Source: Paraniabella ginsengisoli (GTDB lineage Bacteria; Bacteroidota; Bacteroidia; Chitinophagales; Chitinophagaceae). From it: a DNA stretch of 64,000 bases. A program made the translations under genes and the position numbers. A model generated the notes under the pieces. It did not search any database. It was not told the origin of the DNA and was given only the letters and a program-made list of their open reading frames with translations. How positions within the stretch are numbered: the first letter of the stretch is position 1; every line of letters starts with the position of its first letter. The stretch is from positions 1,612,001 to 1,676,000 of the forward strand of contig NZ_JAKWBL010000001.1 in NCBI RefSeq assembly GCF_022513635.1. The letters are read 5' to 3'. Of the stretch, positions 41,387 to 51,216 are shown one piece after another.

Positions 41387-43044
41387 ATGAAAAAAATACA
41401 GTATCTGCTAGTTATAATAGCTGTGAATACTTTTTACCTGCCTGTAACAAAGACTCATGGTTAAAGGAAGCGCCATTGGACTTCTACGCGCCAGAGAATT
41501 CTTATACAAAACCTTCAGATTTTAATGCGGCAATTGCACGTATATATCAGAATACCGGCAGCATGCTCAATTTAGGAAATGATGCAACCTTAGCACTGGA
41601 ATATCCTTCGGATGTTTCGTTGGATAATCATGGAATTGCGCATGAACTGAATTCTTATACCAATAGTTTAATTCCCGAAAATAACCGGGTACTACAATTC
41701 TGGACCAATGCTTACCGCATCATTTTTGACTGCAATACCGTGATAGATAGAATTGACAATCCGGAAATTATTTTTCCTACGGATAAGGACAGAGCTATGG
41801 TGAAAGCAGAAGCTTCTTTCTTGAGAGGATATGCTTACAGACTGCTTGGCATACTATATGGCGGTGTTCCACTTGTTCTAAATGAAGTGGCTGTGCCCAA
41901 ACGAGACTTTGTCAGAGCGTCAATTGGGGATGTTTGGAAACAAGTTATTGCCGATTATACATTTGCTGCTCAAAACTTACCCGATCAACTGGAGCTTAAG
42001 GAAGATGGGCACCTTACCAAAGGCGCAGCTCAGCATGCGCTTGCTGAGGCTTATATTATAACGAAAGAATGGGATAAGGCAATTGCAGCGGCCAGCGCAG
42101 TAATTAATAATCCGGCATACGGTTTAATGACAGAGCGCTTCGGAACCTGGAAGGATAAGCCAGGGGATGTGTATAGCGATTTGTTCAGAAGAGGAAATGT
42201 AAATTACAAAGGAAAGGTCGGCATTAACAAAGAGGCTATCTGGGTAGATCAGTATGAGTATTTAGTACCAGGGGGCGGTCATGCCAACAGCTTAGTGGCA
42301 TTTTTAGGCCCTTTGTATTGGGGTCTGGTTGGCAACGACGGCAAAAATCTGTTTATAGGCCCAACTACTCAAATGGGCGGCCGTGGAACGGGCTGGTTAA
42401 TACCAACTGAGTATGTAATCGATGAAATATGGAATGACCCTAATGATATGCGCAACTCTGCATATAACATTATTCGTGATGTAAAGGCTGATAATCCACA
42501 ATCGGCTTATTATGGTCAATATATTGTAGCAAGCGGATCGTTTACGAGCTTTCAAAATTTATTAAATAGATGGTGGCACCCTATCTATACCAAAACAACA
42601 CCCATTAACGATTTTCCAGTAGAAGTTATTTCAAATCCAGCTACCGGGCTGACTTTTAATACCGCGAATCAGACATTTAATGATAGTTATTATTTCAGGC
42701 TTGCCGAAACTTACCTGCTTCGTGCAGAAGCCTATTTAGGAGACGGCCAGGCAGGACTTGCCGCTGCCGATATCAATAAATTAAGAGAACGTGCCCATGC
42801 AACGCCGATAGCTGCAAGCCAGGTAACTATTAATTTTTTATTAGATGAGCGTGCACGTGAACTTTGTTTTGAAGAGAAAAGGGTACTTACATTAATGAGA
42901 TTAGGTTTGCAAAAAGAACGGGTCGATAAATACAATGTGATGAGTACCGGAAATATTTTGGATCGAAATAAAGTATGGCCTATCCCACAAAGCGAAATTG
43001 AAAAGAATACAGAAGCTGTACTTGAACAAAATCCTGACTATTGA
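41387..43044 (+). CDS. susD: SusD/RagB-type glycan-binding lipoprotein (one frameshift)
   Basis: Cell-surface lipoprotein that captures glycan for SusC. MKKIQYLLVIIAVNTFLPAC with a lipobox (LPAC) appears when one T is restored near 41439; then NKDSWLKEAPLDFY. TPR-like helices in the middle (KAEASFLRGYAYRLLGILYG, HALAEAYIITKEWDKAI) and the C-terminal SusD signature (FRLAETYLLRAEAYLGDGQA, INKLRERAHATPI, LDERARELCFEEKRVLTLMR). Repaired length is about 552 aa. It is 92 bp after susC and is likely expressed with it. Confidence 0.9.
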
Positions 43045-43091
43045 ATGGGTGTAATGAAACGAACTTTATTCTATTAACATTTATAACTATT

Positions 43092-45585
43092 ATGGAAGAA
43101 GAAAAAATAATCAATATAGCAGGCGAAAGTTTATTAATTCGGTAGCGAAAGGTGCTGCTGCTACAACTGTTGCCATGTCGGGTTTAGAGGGTTTTGCTTT
43201 GGCAAATCCTCTAAACCCTGCTGGTAGTCTGCATACTGAAAGAATTTTATCGGAGCTGGACTTTTATAATATTAAATGGAATGTGCCTGGAAAGAACAGC
43301 GCCGATTCAATGCCGCTTGGTGGACATGATACCGGAGTAAATGTATGGGTTGAAAACGGCGATTTGTTATTGTACGTACAAAAAAGTGGAAGCTTTGATG
43401 AAAACGGCGAGTATCTTAAGCTGGGAAGGATCAGGCTTCAAATGTCTCCCAATCCTTTTGTTGATTATACTTCTTTCCGGCAGGAGCTAAAGCTATCCGA
43501 AGGTTTTATTGAAATTGAAGCAGGTCGACATAAATTAAAAGCACTAATTCGCTTATGGGTGGATGTGAAAACCGCAGTGGTTCATGTTGAAATATCGGCT
43601 AACGAGAATGTTAATATAATTGCGGCTTACGAGAGCTGGAGATATGATGATAAGGAGTTGTCTGAAGTTAATGGCAAAGAGCGGTTTGGTTGTTTTGAAC
43701 TGGAAGGCTATCCCGGAAAAGTGATCAAACGAAAAGACACCATATCACACACATCAGACGGCGTTCTGTTTTATCATAGAAATGGGGATAAATTAATTCC
43801 GGAATTACTGATAAAGCAACAGGGGCTTGAAGCATCGAAAGATGAAATTGTCGATGATCTGAAAGACCGGACTTTTGGCGGTATGTTAACAGGAATAAAT
43901 TTCGTTCCAGCCGGAACAACTCAAGGCCAGTACCTGTCAACCCCCTACCACGCCTGGAAAATTAAAAGCAAACAAGCTGCGAAAAAACATAAGGTATTAA
44001 TTGCCGGTCACATCAAACAGCCTGAAACTTTAACCGACTGGAAATCGGGCTTGGAAGCGCTGGTAAAAAAATCATTAACTGATAAGGAATCTCTTTCGGT
44101 TAGCCGTCTTTGGTGGAAGCAGTTTTGGCAGCGCAGCCATATCTTTATTTTCCCGGGTAAGCCCGATCCCTCAAATCCGGTTTGGCAAATGTCTAGAAAT
44201 TACCAGCTTTTTAGATATCAACTTGGCTGCAATGTCGCGGGCGAATATCCTTCAAAATTCAATGGAGGTAATCTTACATTCGATCCTGGACTAACTCAAA
44301 AGAATTATGATTATGATCCGGATTGGCGCGCCTGGGGAGGAGATGTGTTTACTGCACAAAACCAACGCCTGCTTTATTGGCCAATGCTAAAGGCCGGAGA
44401 CTTTGATGCAATTACTGCACAATTTGAATTATATAGAAAAGCTTTACCTGGAGCAACAGCAAGAGTTAAAACGCATTTTGGACACAAAGGTGCTGTGTAT
44501 AGCGAATATATTGGCGTTCCCGGATTTGCTTTAGGCTCTGGTTGGGGCTGGGATAACTCGAAAGCGCGAAGCCGGGGAAAAGAAGTTCCTTTTGGATCTA
44601 ATGAAGTGAATGGGTTGGCGGGCTATGCAAAAACTGTAGAGAAGGGTACAATGGCTAACCCTTCAATAGCCTACCATTGGGAGTCTCAGCTGGAGCATGC
44701 TTATATGATATTGGAATATCATCGGTTTAGCGGTGCCGACATTTCGAAATACATGCCATTTATTAAAGCGGCGCTTATCTTTTTGATGAACACTACAGAT
44801 TGCGACAGAAAATGAGAAATGGTAGGGAACTAGATGAAAAAGGTAAATTGGTGATTTATCCATCTACATCCTGTGAGTCCTATCGAGGTGCAACAAACCC
44901 TAGTGATGTATTGGCCGGTCTTAAAGCCTGTTTGCAAAGATTGATCATCCTTGATGAAAAATACATTACGTCTGAAGAGAAGAAATATTTCGCAGCCTTT
45001 CTTTCGGTGGTTCCAAATTATCCGTTTGCTGAAAAAGATGGCCAAAACATTATTAAGCCTGCTGAAAAATGGTTGGTCGAAGCGAACCAGGAATTGCCTC
45101 AATTTTATCCTTTGTTCCCTTTTAATCAGTTTAAAATTGGAGATATTGAAATGGCTTCATTTAAAAATGCTTACACCCAGGCTCCTGCCTTTCGAAAAGG
45201 AACTATAATCAGTTGGCATCAGGACGGAATTTTCTTTGCCCGTATGGGAATGAAACATGAAGCCGCAAATTATAACACGAAAAAATTAAAAGATAGCGAA
45301 AGGCGATTTCCTACTTTTTGGGGGCCGGGCCATGATTGGACGCCTGATCATAACTGGGGCGGCTCCGGAATGATAGGATTACAGGAAATGCTATTGCAGA
45401 CTGTCGGAGATAAAATTGCTGTGCTGCCTGCCTGGCCGCCAGATTGGGATGTCTCTTTTAAACTGTCTGCGCCGCATAGTACTATTGTAGAAGTTGAGTA
45501 CATAAAAGGAAAGTTTAGGATGCTGAAAATTACGCCTGTAGCACGTCAAAAAGATATCATTTTGCCTGAACGTATAGCCCCTTAA
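43092..45585 (+). CDS. DUF5703/GH95-related exported glycosidase (two frameshifts)
   Basis: Large exported enzyme. Start ATG 43092; restoring one A in GAAAAAATAATC gives a Tat-type leader, NNQYSRRKFINSVAKGAAAT. The DUF5703 N-terminal sandwich has YNIKWNVPGKNSADSMPLGG and VNVWVENGDLLLYVQKSGSF. The catalytic-barrel part has RNYQLFRYQLGCNVAGEYPS and DWRAWGGDVFTAQNQRLLYW (about 410), then ALGSGWGWDNS. A second -1 break in an A-run near 44812 (DCDRK/MRNGRELDEKG) joins the C-terminal 250 residues. Repaired length is about 831 aa. It resembles the GH95-like gene at 32465 in fold; substrate unknown, an alpha-linked deoxysugar is plausible. Confidence 0.75.
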
Positions 45586-45606
45586 CCCACTACATAGTAA
45601 AAAAAT

Positions 45607-47082
45607 ATGAAAATAGGACGAATATTATTTTGCTTTTTATTGGCGGCGCTGGTTGCAAAAACAGGAAGTTCACAGTCCTGTATTTCAACTGAACAATTAA
45701 AGCAGGCCGAGAGAGGGTATGGCATGTTTATCCATTTTGGAATAAATACATTTAATGAAACTGAATGGAGTAACGGTAAACTGCCTGTAGCTTCCTACAA
45801 TCCCGATCAATTGGATCCAGACCAATGGGTAAGAACAGCAAAGGAAGCGGGGTTTAAATATGTAATACTAGTAAGCAAACATCATGACGGATTCTGCTTG
45901 TGGAATAGTAAATATACAGACTATGATGTAGCCGCAGCACCCATAAAAACAGATGTGGTAGCTGGTGTTTCTAAAGCCTGTAAAAAGTATGGATTGGCGT
46001 TCGGAATCTATTACTCACTGTGGGATTGTCGAGAGTCCACATATAACGACAAAGATTCTTGGAAGTATGTAAATTATATAAAAAACCAGCTTACGGAGCT
46101 GCTGACGCAATACGGCAGCATCTGTGAACTTTGGTTTGATGGCGGTTGGGCTAAACCGGAAGCTGATTGGCACTTGCCAGAAATATATGCTCATATTAAA
46201 AAGATTCAGCCCAACTGCCAAGTGACTACCAATCATACCATACAGCCACCCGGTCAGCCGCATGGTATTCGGCATCCCAAAGACATGCAACATGGCGATA
46301 TTATCCGATTTTTCCCAAGTGATTTTCGTACAAAAGATCCCAATCTGGCCCGCTGGGACGATCCCAAAGTTTTCCGGAAAAATGACAAGGACTATTATAT
46401 GCTTTTCGAGCATACGCTATGTTTATCTGAGCGGTGGAACTGGTTTCAAAAGAAAGCAGTAATCCCTGCTCGTTCGGTTGACGAATTGGAAGAGCTGTTT
46501 TATTGGTGTACTGCAAATAATAATATAATGATCCTGAACGTTCCACCGGACCAACACGGCCAGATACGCGAACATGAACGTCTTCGGATCCTGGAGCTAG
46601 CGGACCGGTTGGGCATCCGTAATGGTGGAAAGCCATTGCCTGCTGGATATGAGAATCTTGCTTTTAACACGTCGATTGCAGCAAGCAGTACTGCAAATGA
46701 AGACAAATTCAGCGCGGATAAAGCAAACGATTACAGCCTTGAGACATGGTGGATCGCTGGCGACAGTGTGGCCGAATTAGAGATGCAATTGCCGGAGCAT
46801 CTGCCATTTAACCGGCTTTCTATTTTTGAATATTCTGAAAATAAGGCGTTGAGCGACGGGTTTTCAACAATAAGGACATATCATATAAAAGAATATGAGA
46901 TAGAAATTTTTAATAAAAATAAATGGGAAACAATCTATGTCGGTGATCAGGTCGGTGCCTGCAAGATTATTCAGCTACCAGAATACAAGACAGCTTCAGC
47001 TATTAAACTCAAAATTACAAAAGCGCAAGGAAAGCCGGGAATCTGCTTATTTGCAGTTAGCAATACTCAATCAAAAAAATGA
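45607..47082 (+). CDS. GH29 alpha-L-fucosidase 1
   Basis: 491-aa intact exported enzyme that removes alpha-L-fucose. Signal peptide to about residue 23 (LAALVAKTGSSQ). Barrel motifs: YGMFIHFGINTFNETEW (about 39-55), LVSKHHDGFCLWNSKYTDYD, FGIYYSLWDC, and ICELWFDGGW (about 172-181) with the expected nucleophile Asp. Conserved NIMILNVPPDQHGQI follows (about 310). The last 130 residues look like an F5/8-type carbohydrate-binding domain (WWIAGDSVAELEMQLPEHL). It is the last gene of the central block. A second GH29 at 56215 is only distantly similar. Confidence 0.92.
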   Translation: MKIGRILFCFLLAALVAKTGSSQSCISTEQLKQAERGYGMFIHFGINTFNETEWSNGKLPVASYNPDQLDPDQWVRTAKEAGFKYVILVSKHHDGFCLWNSKYTDYDVAAAPIKTDVVAGVSKACKKYGLAFGIYYSLWDCRESTYNDKDSWKYVNYIKNQLTELLTQYGSICELWFDGGWAKPEADWHLPEIYAHIKKIQPNCQVTTNHTIQPPGQPHGIRHPKDMQHGDIIRFFPSDFRTKDPNLARWDDPKVFRKNDKDYYMLFEHTLCLSERWNWFQKKAVIPARSVDELEELFYWCTANNNIMILNVPPDQHGQIREHERLRILELADRLGIRNGGKPLPAGYENLAFNTSIAASSTANEDKFSADKANDYSLETWWIAGDSVAELEMQLPEHLPFNRLSIFEYSENKALSDGFSTIRTYHIKEYEIEIFNKNKWETIYVGDQVGACKIIQLPEYKTASAIKLKITKAQGKPGICLFAVSNTQSKK

Positions 47083-47197
47083 GAATGGTGACGAAGTAAT
47101 CAGTCTTATTGATTTACATCCGACAAACAAGAATTTCGGAAGCGGCGCATTCTCTAACACTATAGAAGGCCGGATTTCATTAAGAACAAGTCCATAA

Positions 47198-47223
47198 AAC
47201 AGTATTATTTACTTCTAATGATT
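47198..47223. other. End of central block before the scar region
   Basis: A short run of coding-like sequence (47083-47197, VISLIDLHPTNKNFGSGAFS) continues past the fucosidase stop, in a different frame from it. It has no recognisable motif and may be a scrap of a lost gene. Nothing further is seen here. Confidence 0.2.
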
Positions 47224-47570
47224 TTAAAAAAGGGTTCTTTTGATTTTTGATTGCCTGTTTTTTTGCCAGTCAAGCTTATAGATATCGGTGTCCCAAAACA
47301 GCACTTTTCTGAACCAGGCTAAATCCGGAGTCGCTTTCTCTAACTTGTCCGACACTTTCTTTACTTCATAACCCTGGAGTATCATAAAGTAATCGTTAGC
47401 CGTATTAAACTGTTTTGCCAGCTTTATAGATAGATAAGGGGTGATGCCTCTTCTTTCATTCAAAATGGCACTGATAGTCTATCTGTGTTCATCAATCTTT
47501 CAGCTAATTCTGTACCACCCATCCCAAGAGCTTTCAATTCTCTTTTTAAAAGAGCACCAGGATGAATGCT
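47224..47570 (-). pseudogene. Decayed copy of the HigA-like antitoxin
   Basis: Clearly related to the gene at 30391 (same order of motifs: HPGALLKRELKALG, GGTELAE, TISAILNERRGIT, LSIKLAKQFNTANDYFMIL, FRKVLFWDTDIYKLDWQKN) but inactive. The first 11 residues are gone, there is a frameshift after AE, a CAG-to-TAG type stop follows (EHR-stop-TIS), and the gene ends IKRTLF with the last 50 residues missing. A point stop and lost ends cannot come from homopolymer errors, so this is a true pseudogene. It has the same strand as the intact copy and keeps the operator at 47576-47595. Confidence 0.85.
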
Positions 47571-47575
47571 ACAGT

Positions 47576-47595
47576 AGTAAACAAATACGTTTACT
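47576..47595. promoter_or_regulatory. HigA-type operator kept beside the decayed copy
   Basis: AGTAAACA-AATA-CGTTTACT, identical to the site at 30949-30968 except for one base. It could still bind the repressor encoded at 30391, although the gene behind it is dead. Confidence 0.55.
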
Positions 47596-47760
47596 TTTAT
47601 TGCCCTTGATGGATAAGGTATTTACAAAATTGACTTTCAATTTTCAATGCTATTTATTAATTTTATTGAGTAAAAGCGGAACGCTATTTTACAATTGAAC
47701 AATTCGTTGAATACCGAAAGGTCAGTCTTATAACTAATTGATATATAATTTATTAAGGAT

Positions 47761-47788
47761 AAGGGCGCAATCCCGCCCTCACCGCCAA
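47761..47788. other. tRNA 3'-end-like fragment (possible attachment site)
   Basis: CAATCCCGCCCTCACCGCCA near 47768-47787 looks like the T-arm, acceptor strand and CCA of a tRNA, close to serine tRNA in type. No upstream tRNA body is present. Such 3' ends are frequent attachment sites of integrating elements, and an integrase remnant lies 130 bp on. Recognition is from memory of the pattern, so it is tentative. Confidence 0.35.
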
Positions 47789-47828
47789 AAGAGATTTCCC
47801 AAACTTTTCAAAGTTTCTAAAAAGTATT

Positions 47829-47866
47829 AAAATCCTGTAATTATCAATGAGTTACAGGATTTTTTA
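47829..47866 (+). terminator. Bidirectional-type terminator
   Basis: Perfect 12-bp stem AAAATCCTGTAA (47829-47840) / TTACAGGATTTT (47852-47863) with an 11-nt loop, followed by TT and T-rich sequence. The A-run on the left makes it usable on both strands. Confidence 0.7.
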
Positions 47867-47921
47867 TTTTTAAGGATCTGCCAAATTTTTAAAAAGTGCA
47901 CAAAATAATTGTGGTAGAATT

Positions 47922-47993
47922 ATGGCACTTTTAACCATTGATGGGATTACCAGGGAAACTTCCACGAAACGAAAATGGACTGCAAATCGGTAA
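47922..47993 (+). pseudogene. Remnant of a tyrosine integrase (arm-binding domain)
   Basis: 23 codons reading MALLTIDGITRETSTKRKWT then a stop match the I-D-G-x-x-K/R-E-x-S-T-K-R core of the N-terminal arm-binding domain of Bacteroidota site-specific integrases. Everything else of the gene is missing. Together with the tRNA-like fragment it suggests the scar of an excised or decayed integrative element. Short, so moderate confidence only. Confidence 0.45.
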
Positions 47994-48111
47994 GGTTAAC
48001 GTTAAGTTATAATAAAGACAAGTAAAAATGGCCATTTTTGTTTACGCTAATATCGTAACTGATTTTCTCATTGTACATGATAATTTTGAATATTACTAAT
48101 TTGATTTTTTA

Positions 48112-49113
48112 ATGGGACGATTTTTTTATATACTTTTTCTTACAAGCTGCTATTTTTTTCTTTCATCAGCTAGGGTTAATATTAATAAAGAATGGATTAT
48201 TACAGGTCATGCGCAAGGAACTACTTATCGCATCATTTATGTTGCGCCAGCGAAGATGATTCAGCAAAAAGATATTGATCATTTGCTTAATCGATTGGAC
48301 AGTTCCATTTCAATATACAAACCCTATTCAACTATTAGTTCGTTTAACAAAAGCGAAAAGGGTGTTCCCATCGACCAGCACTTTCGTGCTGTTGTAAAAA
48401 AGTCCTTTGAAATATATAAAAATACACAGGGATTGTCAGATATATCCGTGAAGCCTTTAATTGATGCCTGGGGATTTGGGGTTCATAAATCGAATAATAT
48501 TCCTGATGAAAAAGTATTAAGCAAATACTTGATCGTGTTGGACAGAACAAGTTATTGCTGAAGGGCGATTCGTTAATAAAATCGAATCCTTTAACGCAGA
48601 TAGATGTTAATGGAATAGGGCAAGGTTATGCAGTTGATTTGATTGCAGATTTAATGGAAAAAAAGAGATCGCAAACTATCTTGTGGAGCTGGGTGGTGAA
48701 CTAAGGATTAAAGGTGAAAAAGTAGTGGAAAACGTTTTAAAGTAGGAATCGGTGCGGTTACCAATGATGAAACCATGCAGGTAATTGTTTCTCCTGACGA
48801 CGGCGCTGTTACTACTTCTGGTAATTATATTAACTATCGGATGAAGGGCAATAAAAAAATATCTCATATAATTAATCCACAAAACGGAAAGCCAATCGAC
48901 AATGAAATGATCAGTGTTACTGTATGGGCTAAAGATGCCATAACTGCAGATGGATATGATAATGGTTTTTTAGCAATGGGATTAAAAGAAACCTTGAAGT
49001 TTCTTAAAAATAAAAAGAATATAGGAGCATATATAATTTATAAAAAACCAGACGGGACGGTTGCAGACACCTCAAGTAGATACTTTTGGAAACACGTTAA
49101 AAAATCGAACTAA
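48112..49113 (+). CDS. ApbE-type FAD:protein FMN transferase (three frameshifts)
   Basis: Exported or membrane-anchored flavin transferase that attaches FMN to Thr/Ser of Na+-translocating or redox proteins. The leader includes YILFLTSCYFFLSSA. Landmarks: GHAQGTTYRIIY (about 36), LDSSISIYKPYSTISSFN (about 65-82), then, after a restored A near 48550, QIDVNGIGQGYAVDLIADL (FAD/Mg motif), VELGGELRIKGEK, and TTSGNYINYRMKGNKKISHI with the catalytic-type HIINPQNG. Breaks are near 48550, 48662 and 48728, each -1. Repaired length is about 334 aa. Its stop ends one base before the RlmH stop on the other strand. Confidence 0.85.
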
Positions 49114-49586
49114 TTATTGGTGATGATATTTTTCATTTTTTAGAATGGTACAAGCTCTGTAAACTTGCTCGGCAAGTATAAGGCGAACCAATTGATGCGG
49201 AAATACAAGTTTTGACAAACTCCATTGTAAATTAGATCTTTTCAGAACGGCTTCATGAATACCGAAAGCGCCGCCGATCAAAAAACAATTCTTTTTGCAG
49301 ATATATTAGCGCAGTGCTGAATTTGCTGCGATAAACCTTCCGATGTGAGTTGTGTACCACGCTCATCAAGCGCAATTAAAAAATCTTCTTTCAGAAGCTT
49401 TGAAAGTATTACTTCGCCTTCATTTTTCTTAATATCATCTATACTCATTTTGGCCGCATTCTTGACGGGAGCAATAATTTCCCATTCAAGTTTAAAATAA
49501 TTGTTGATTCTTTTAGAAAAATCTTCAATACCAGCCTTGACATAAGTTTCATGAACTTTGCCAATTGACCAAAATGCAATCTTCAT
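49114..49586 (-). CDS. rlmH: RlmH, 23S rRNA pseudouridine-1915 N3-methyltransferase (one frameshift)
   Basis: SPOUT-class SAM-dependent methyltransferase acting on helix 69 of 23S rRNA. ATG at 49584-49586 (MKIAFWSIGKVHETYVKAGI); LKEDFLIALDERGTQLTSEG (about 65-84) and, after restoring one T in a T-run near 49296, FLIGGAFGIHEAVLKRSN and the trefoil-knot end LVRLILAEQVYRACTILKNE. 157 aa, the family's normal length. It is convergent with ApbE with no spare bases, and is a housekeeping gene, so this is chromosome backbone. Confidence 0.93.
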
Positions 49587-49664
49587 TAGAAATAATTTAT
49601 TGCACAAATTAACGAAGCTGAATTGGATTAATATAAGGTCGAATTAAATTTTACCAGTATAATC

Positions 49665-50789
49665 TTAAGATGTTTGTTTTAATGGTATCACCATATTCCA
49701 GGTCTTATCTACCTGGTACATACCAGGCCCTGTCCCGGTTGCGGCAAATAGGTGCGTAGGTTTTCCGTTTTCAAACAGCAAAAACGGACGTTCAAAATTT
49801 GCCATGTGAATGGTTTTCCCGTCATTCCATTTAATGTGGCGGGAATATGCTTTTACCGGATCGGATAATTTCCACTTAACACCATCATTCGAAGTTGCAT
49901 GAATGCCTCCGCCTTCTTCTCCGCAAATATGGCCAAACCTGTCTTTCATAATTACCTCGTAATGATCGCCAGCCCACCACACAAATGGATCTTCCACATC
50001 GTTGTCGGGTTGATTACTATTATGAAAACTGAAAACAGGTTCTTCTGAAAGCCTGTTGTACGGGCCGTTATAGCCGTTTTTGCTTAAAGATGCGCCTAAC
50101 AATAGCGGAGGCGTATGATTTTTTGCTGAAGATTTATACATCAGGTAAACATCTCCGTCAGGCTTTACAACAGGCGAAGGATTTGAAATAATGGAAGCAT
50201 CCCAATTTCCAGGTCGGGGTTCCATGAGCGGTTTGTCAACTCTTTTCCATGGGCCGTTAATGGAAGAGGCAACTGCCAGTCCGGTTCTTTTATGCATCCA
50301 CGCTTTGTGTGCTCTTCCGTCAGCCCAAATATTTTCTTTGTCTTGTGGAATGGGAAAATCGTAAGTAACGCCTACATAATATAGAAGATATTCATTTTTA
50401 TAACGTGTAATCCTTGGATTAAAAGCGCCTTTGCCATCGAACCAATGTCCACCTCTCGGCGGAAGCACAACTTCTGCAAAACTATATGGTCCTTCAGGTT
50501 TATCAGATACAGCTCTCACTATTTCAGAATTCGTAACCCAGTTTCCAAAACCAATGTCTTTTGACCATCTCGAAGCAAACATGTGGTATTGTCCATCTTC
50601 GCCTTTTATAACTGCCGGATCCCAGATCCAATAGTCATTCATCATAAAACCGCCGCCAACAGGAGCCGGCAAGAGTCTGTCGATAAAGCTATCGCCCGGG
50701 TTGTTTAATCCATTTATAGGATTTGCACCTATTAACCCAGGGAGTATAACGCCTGTTGAAAGCAATTTTAAAAAACTATTTCTTTTCAT
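49665..50789 (-). CDS. GH43/GH117-like exported glycosidase
   Basis: 374-aa intact five-bladed propeller-type glycosidase with a Tat-like or Sec leader (MKRNSFLKLLSTGVILPGLIG). Landmarks: YWIWDPAVIKGEDGQYHMF (about 53, acidic Asp of the propeller), FNPRITRYKNEYLLYYVGVT, NPSPVVKPDGDVYLMYKSS and DNDVEDPFVWWAGDHYEVI (about 250). The WDPAVI...EDPFVW pattern is that of GH43/GH117-like enzymes. Substrate unknown, possibly an arabinoside or galactoside of the same glycan. It stands alone between RlmH and a small exported ORF. Confidence 0.78.
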   Translation of the reverse strand: MKRNSFLKLLSTGVILPGLIGANPINGLNNPGDSFIDRLLPAPVGGGFMMNDYWIWDPAVIKGEDGQYHMFASRWSKDIGFGNWVTNSEIVRAVSDKPEGPYSFAEVVLPPRGGHWFDGKGAFNPRITRYKNEYLLYYVGVTYDFPIPQDKENIWADGRAHKAWMHKRTGLAVASSINGPWKRVDKPLMEPRPGNWDASIISNPSPVVKPDGDVYLMYKSSAKNHTPPLLLGASLSKNGYNGPYNRLSEEPVFSFHNSNQPDNDVEDPFVWWAGDHYEVIMKDRFGHICGEEGGGIHATSNDGVKWKLSDPVKAYSRHIKWNDGKTIHMANFERPFLLFENGKPTHLFAATGTGPGMYQVDKTWNMVIPLKQTS

Positions 50790-50861
50790 TGATTTGCTAA
50801 GTTATATATTTCATTAGGAACTTTTTTATAGCCGGATGAAATCTATTTTTACTGTAAAAAA

Positions 50862-51109
50862 TTATATCGACTGATTTAACCTTAATATGATATTCATAAA
50901 ATTAGGTGCGATCAGTTCAGGCTTTTCATTCTTTTTATGATCCAAAAAAGAACCAGGATTTAAGGAAGATAGCATCGTGTTTTGCATCGTTCCGCCTCTA
51001 TAACTATTGCCAACGACGTCGTTATTTTGACCTAATGCCGAAAGCGCTAAGAATGAAAATATGAGGCAATAATATGTTTTTTTCTTAAGCTTAAAATGTA
51101 TAATATCAT
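50862..51109 (-). CDS. Small exported protein or gene remnant (one frameshift)
   Basis: Reads from ATG 51107-51109; after a -1 step in an A-run it gives a signal peptide KKTYYCLIFSFLALSALGQ, then NNDVVGNSYRGGTMQNTM and LDHKKNEKPELIAPNFMNII, stopping at 50862. About 82 aa. The good leader suggests a real gene or the front of one that has lost the rest. I do not recognise the mature part. It has the same strand as the GH43-like gene and lies just upstream of it. Confidence 0.45.
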
Positions 51110-51216
51110 TTGTTCTAATTTCGTTTTGAAAGACTGCAATACTTTAATTAAAAGGATGAAGATATTACTACATTTATAAAGGGATATGGATTTTACTTTA
51201 AAATTAATGGACAATA

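Larger units (their letters stand above)
47621..48111. other. Scar region without an intact gene
   Basis: 490 bp with no intact gene. It holds the tRNA-like fragment, the 12-bp terminator, the integrase remnant, and AT-rich DNA that must contain the promoter of the ApbE gene; no clear promoter boxes are seen. Confidence 0.4.

Noticed and set aside
47083..47197. ORF following the fucosidase gene
   Set aside because: No motif, no leader, and in a different frame; too weak to call a gene.
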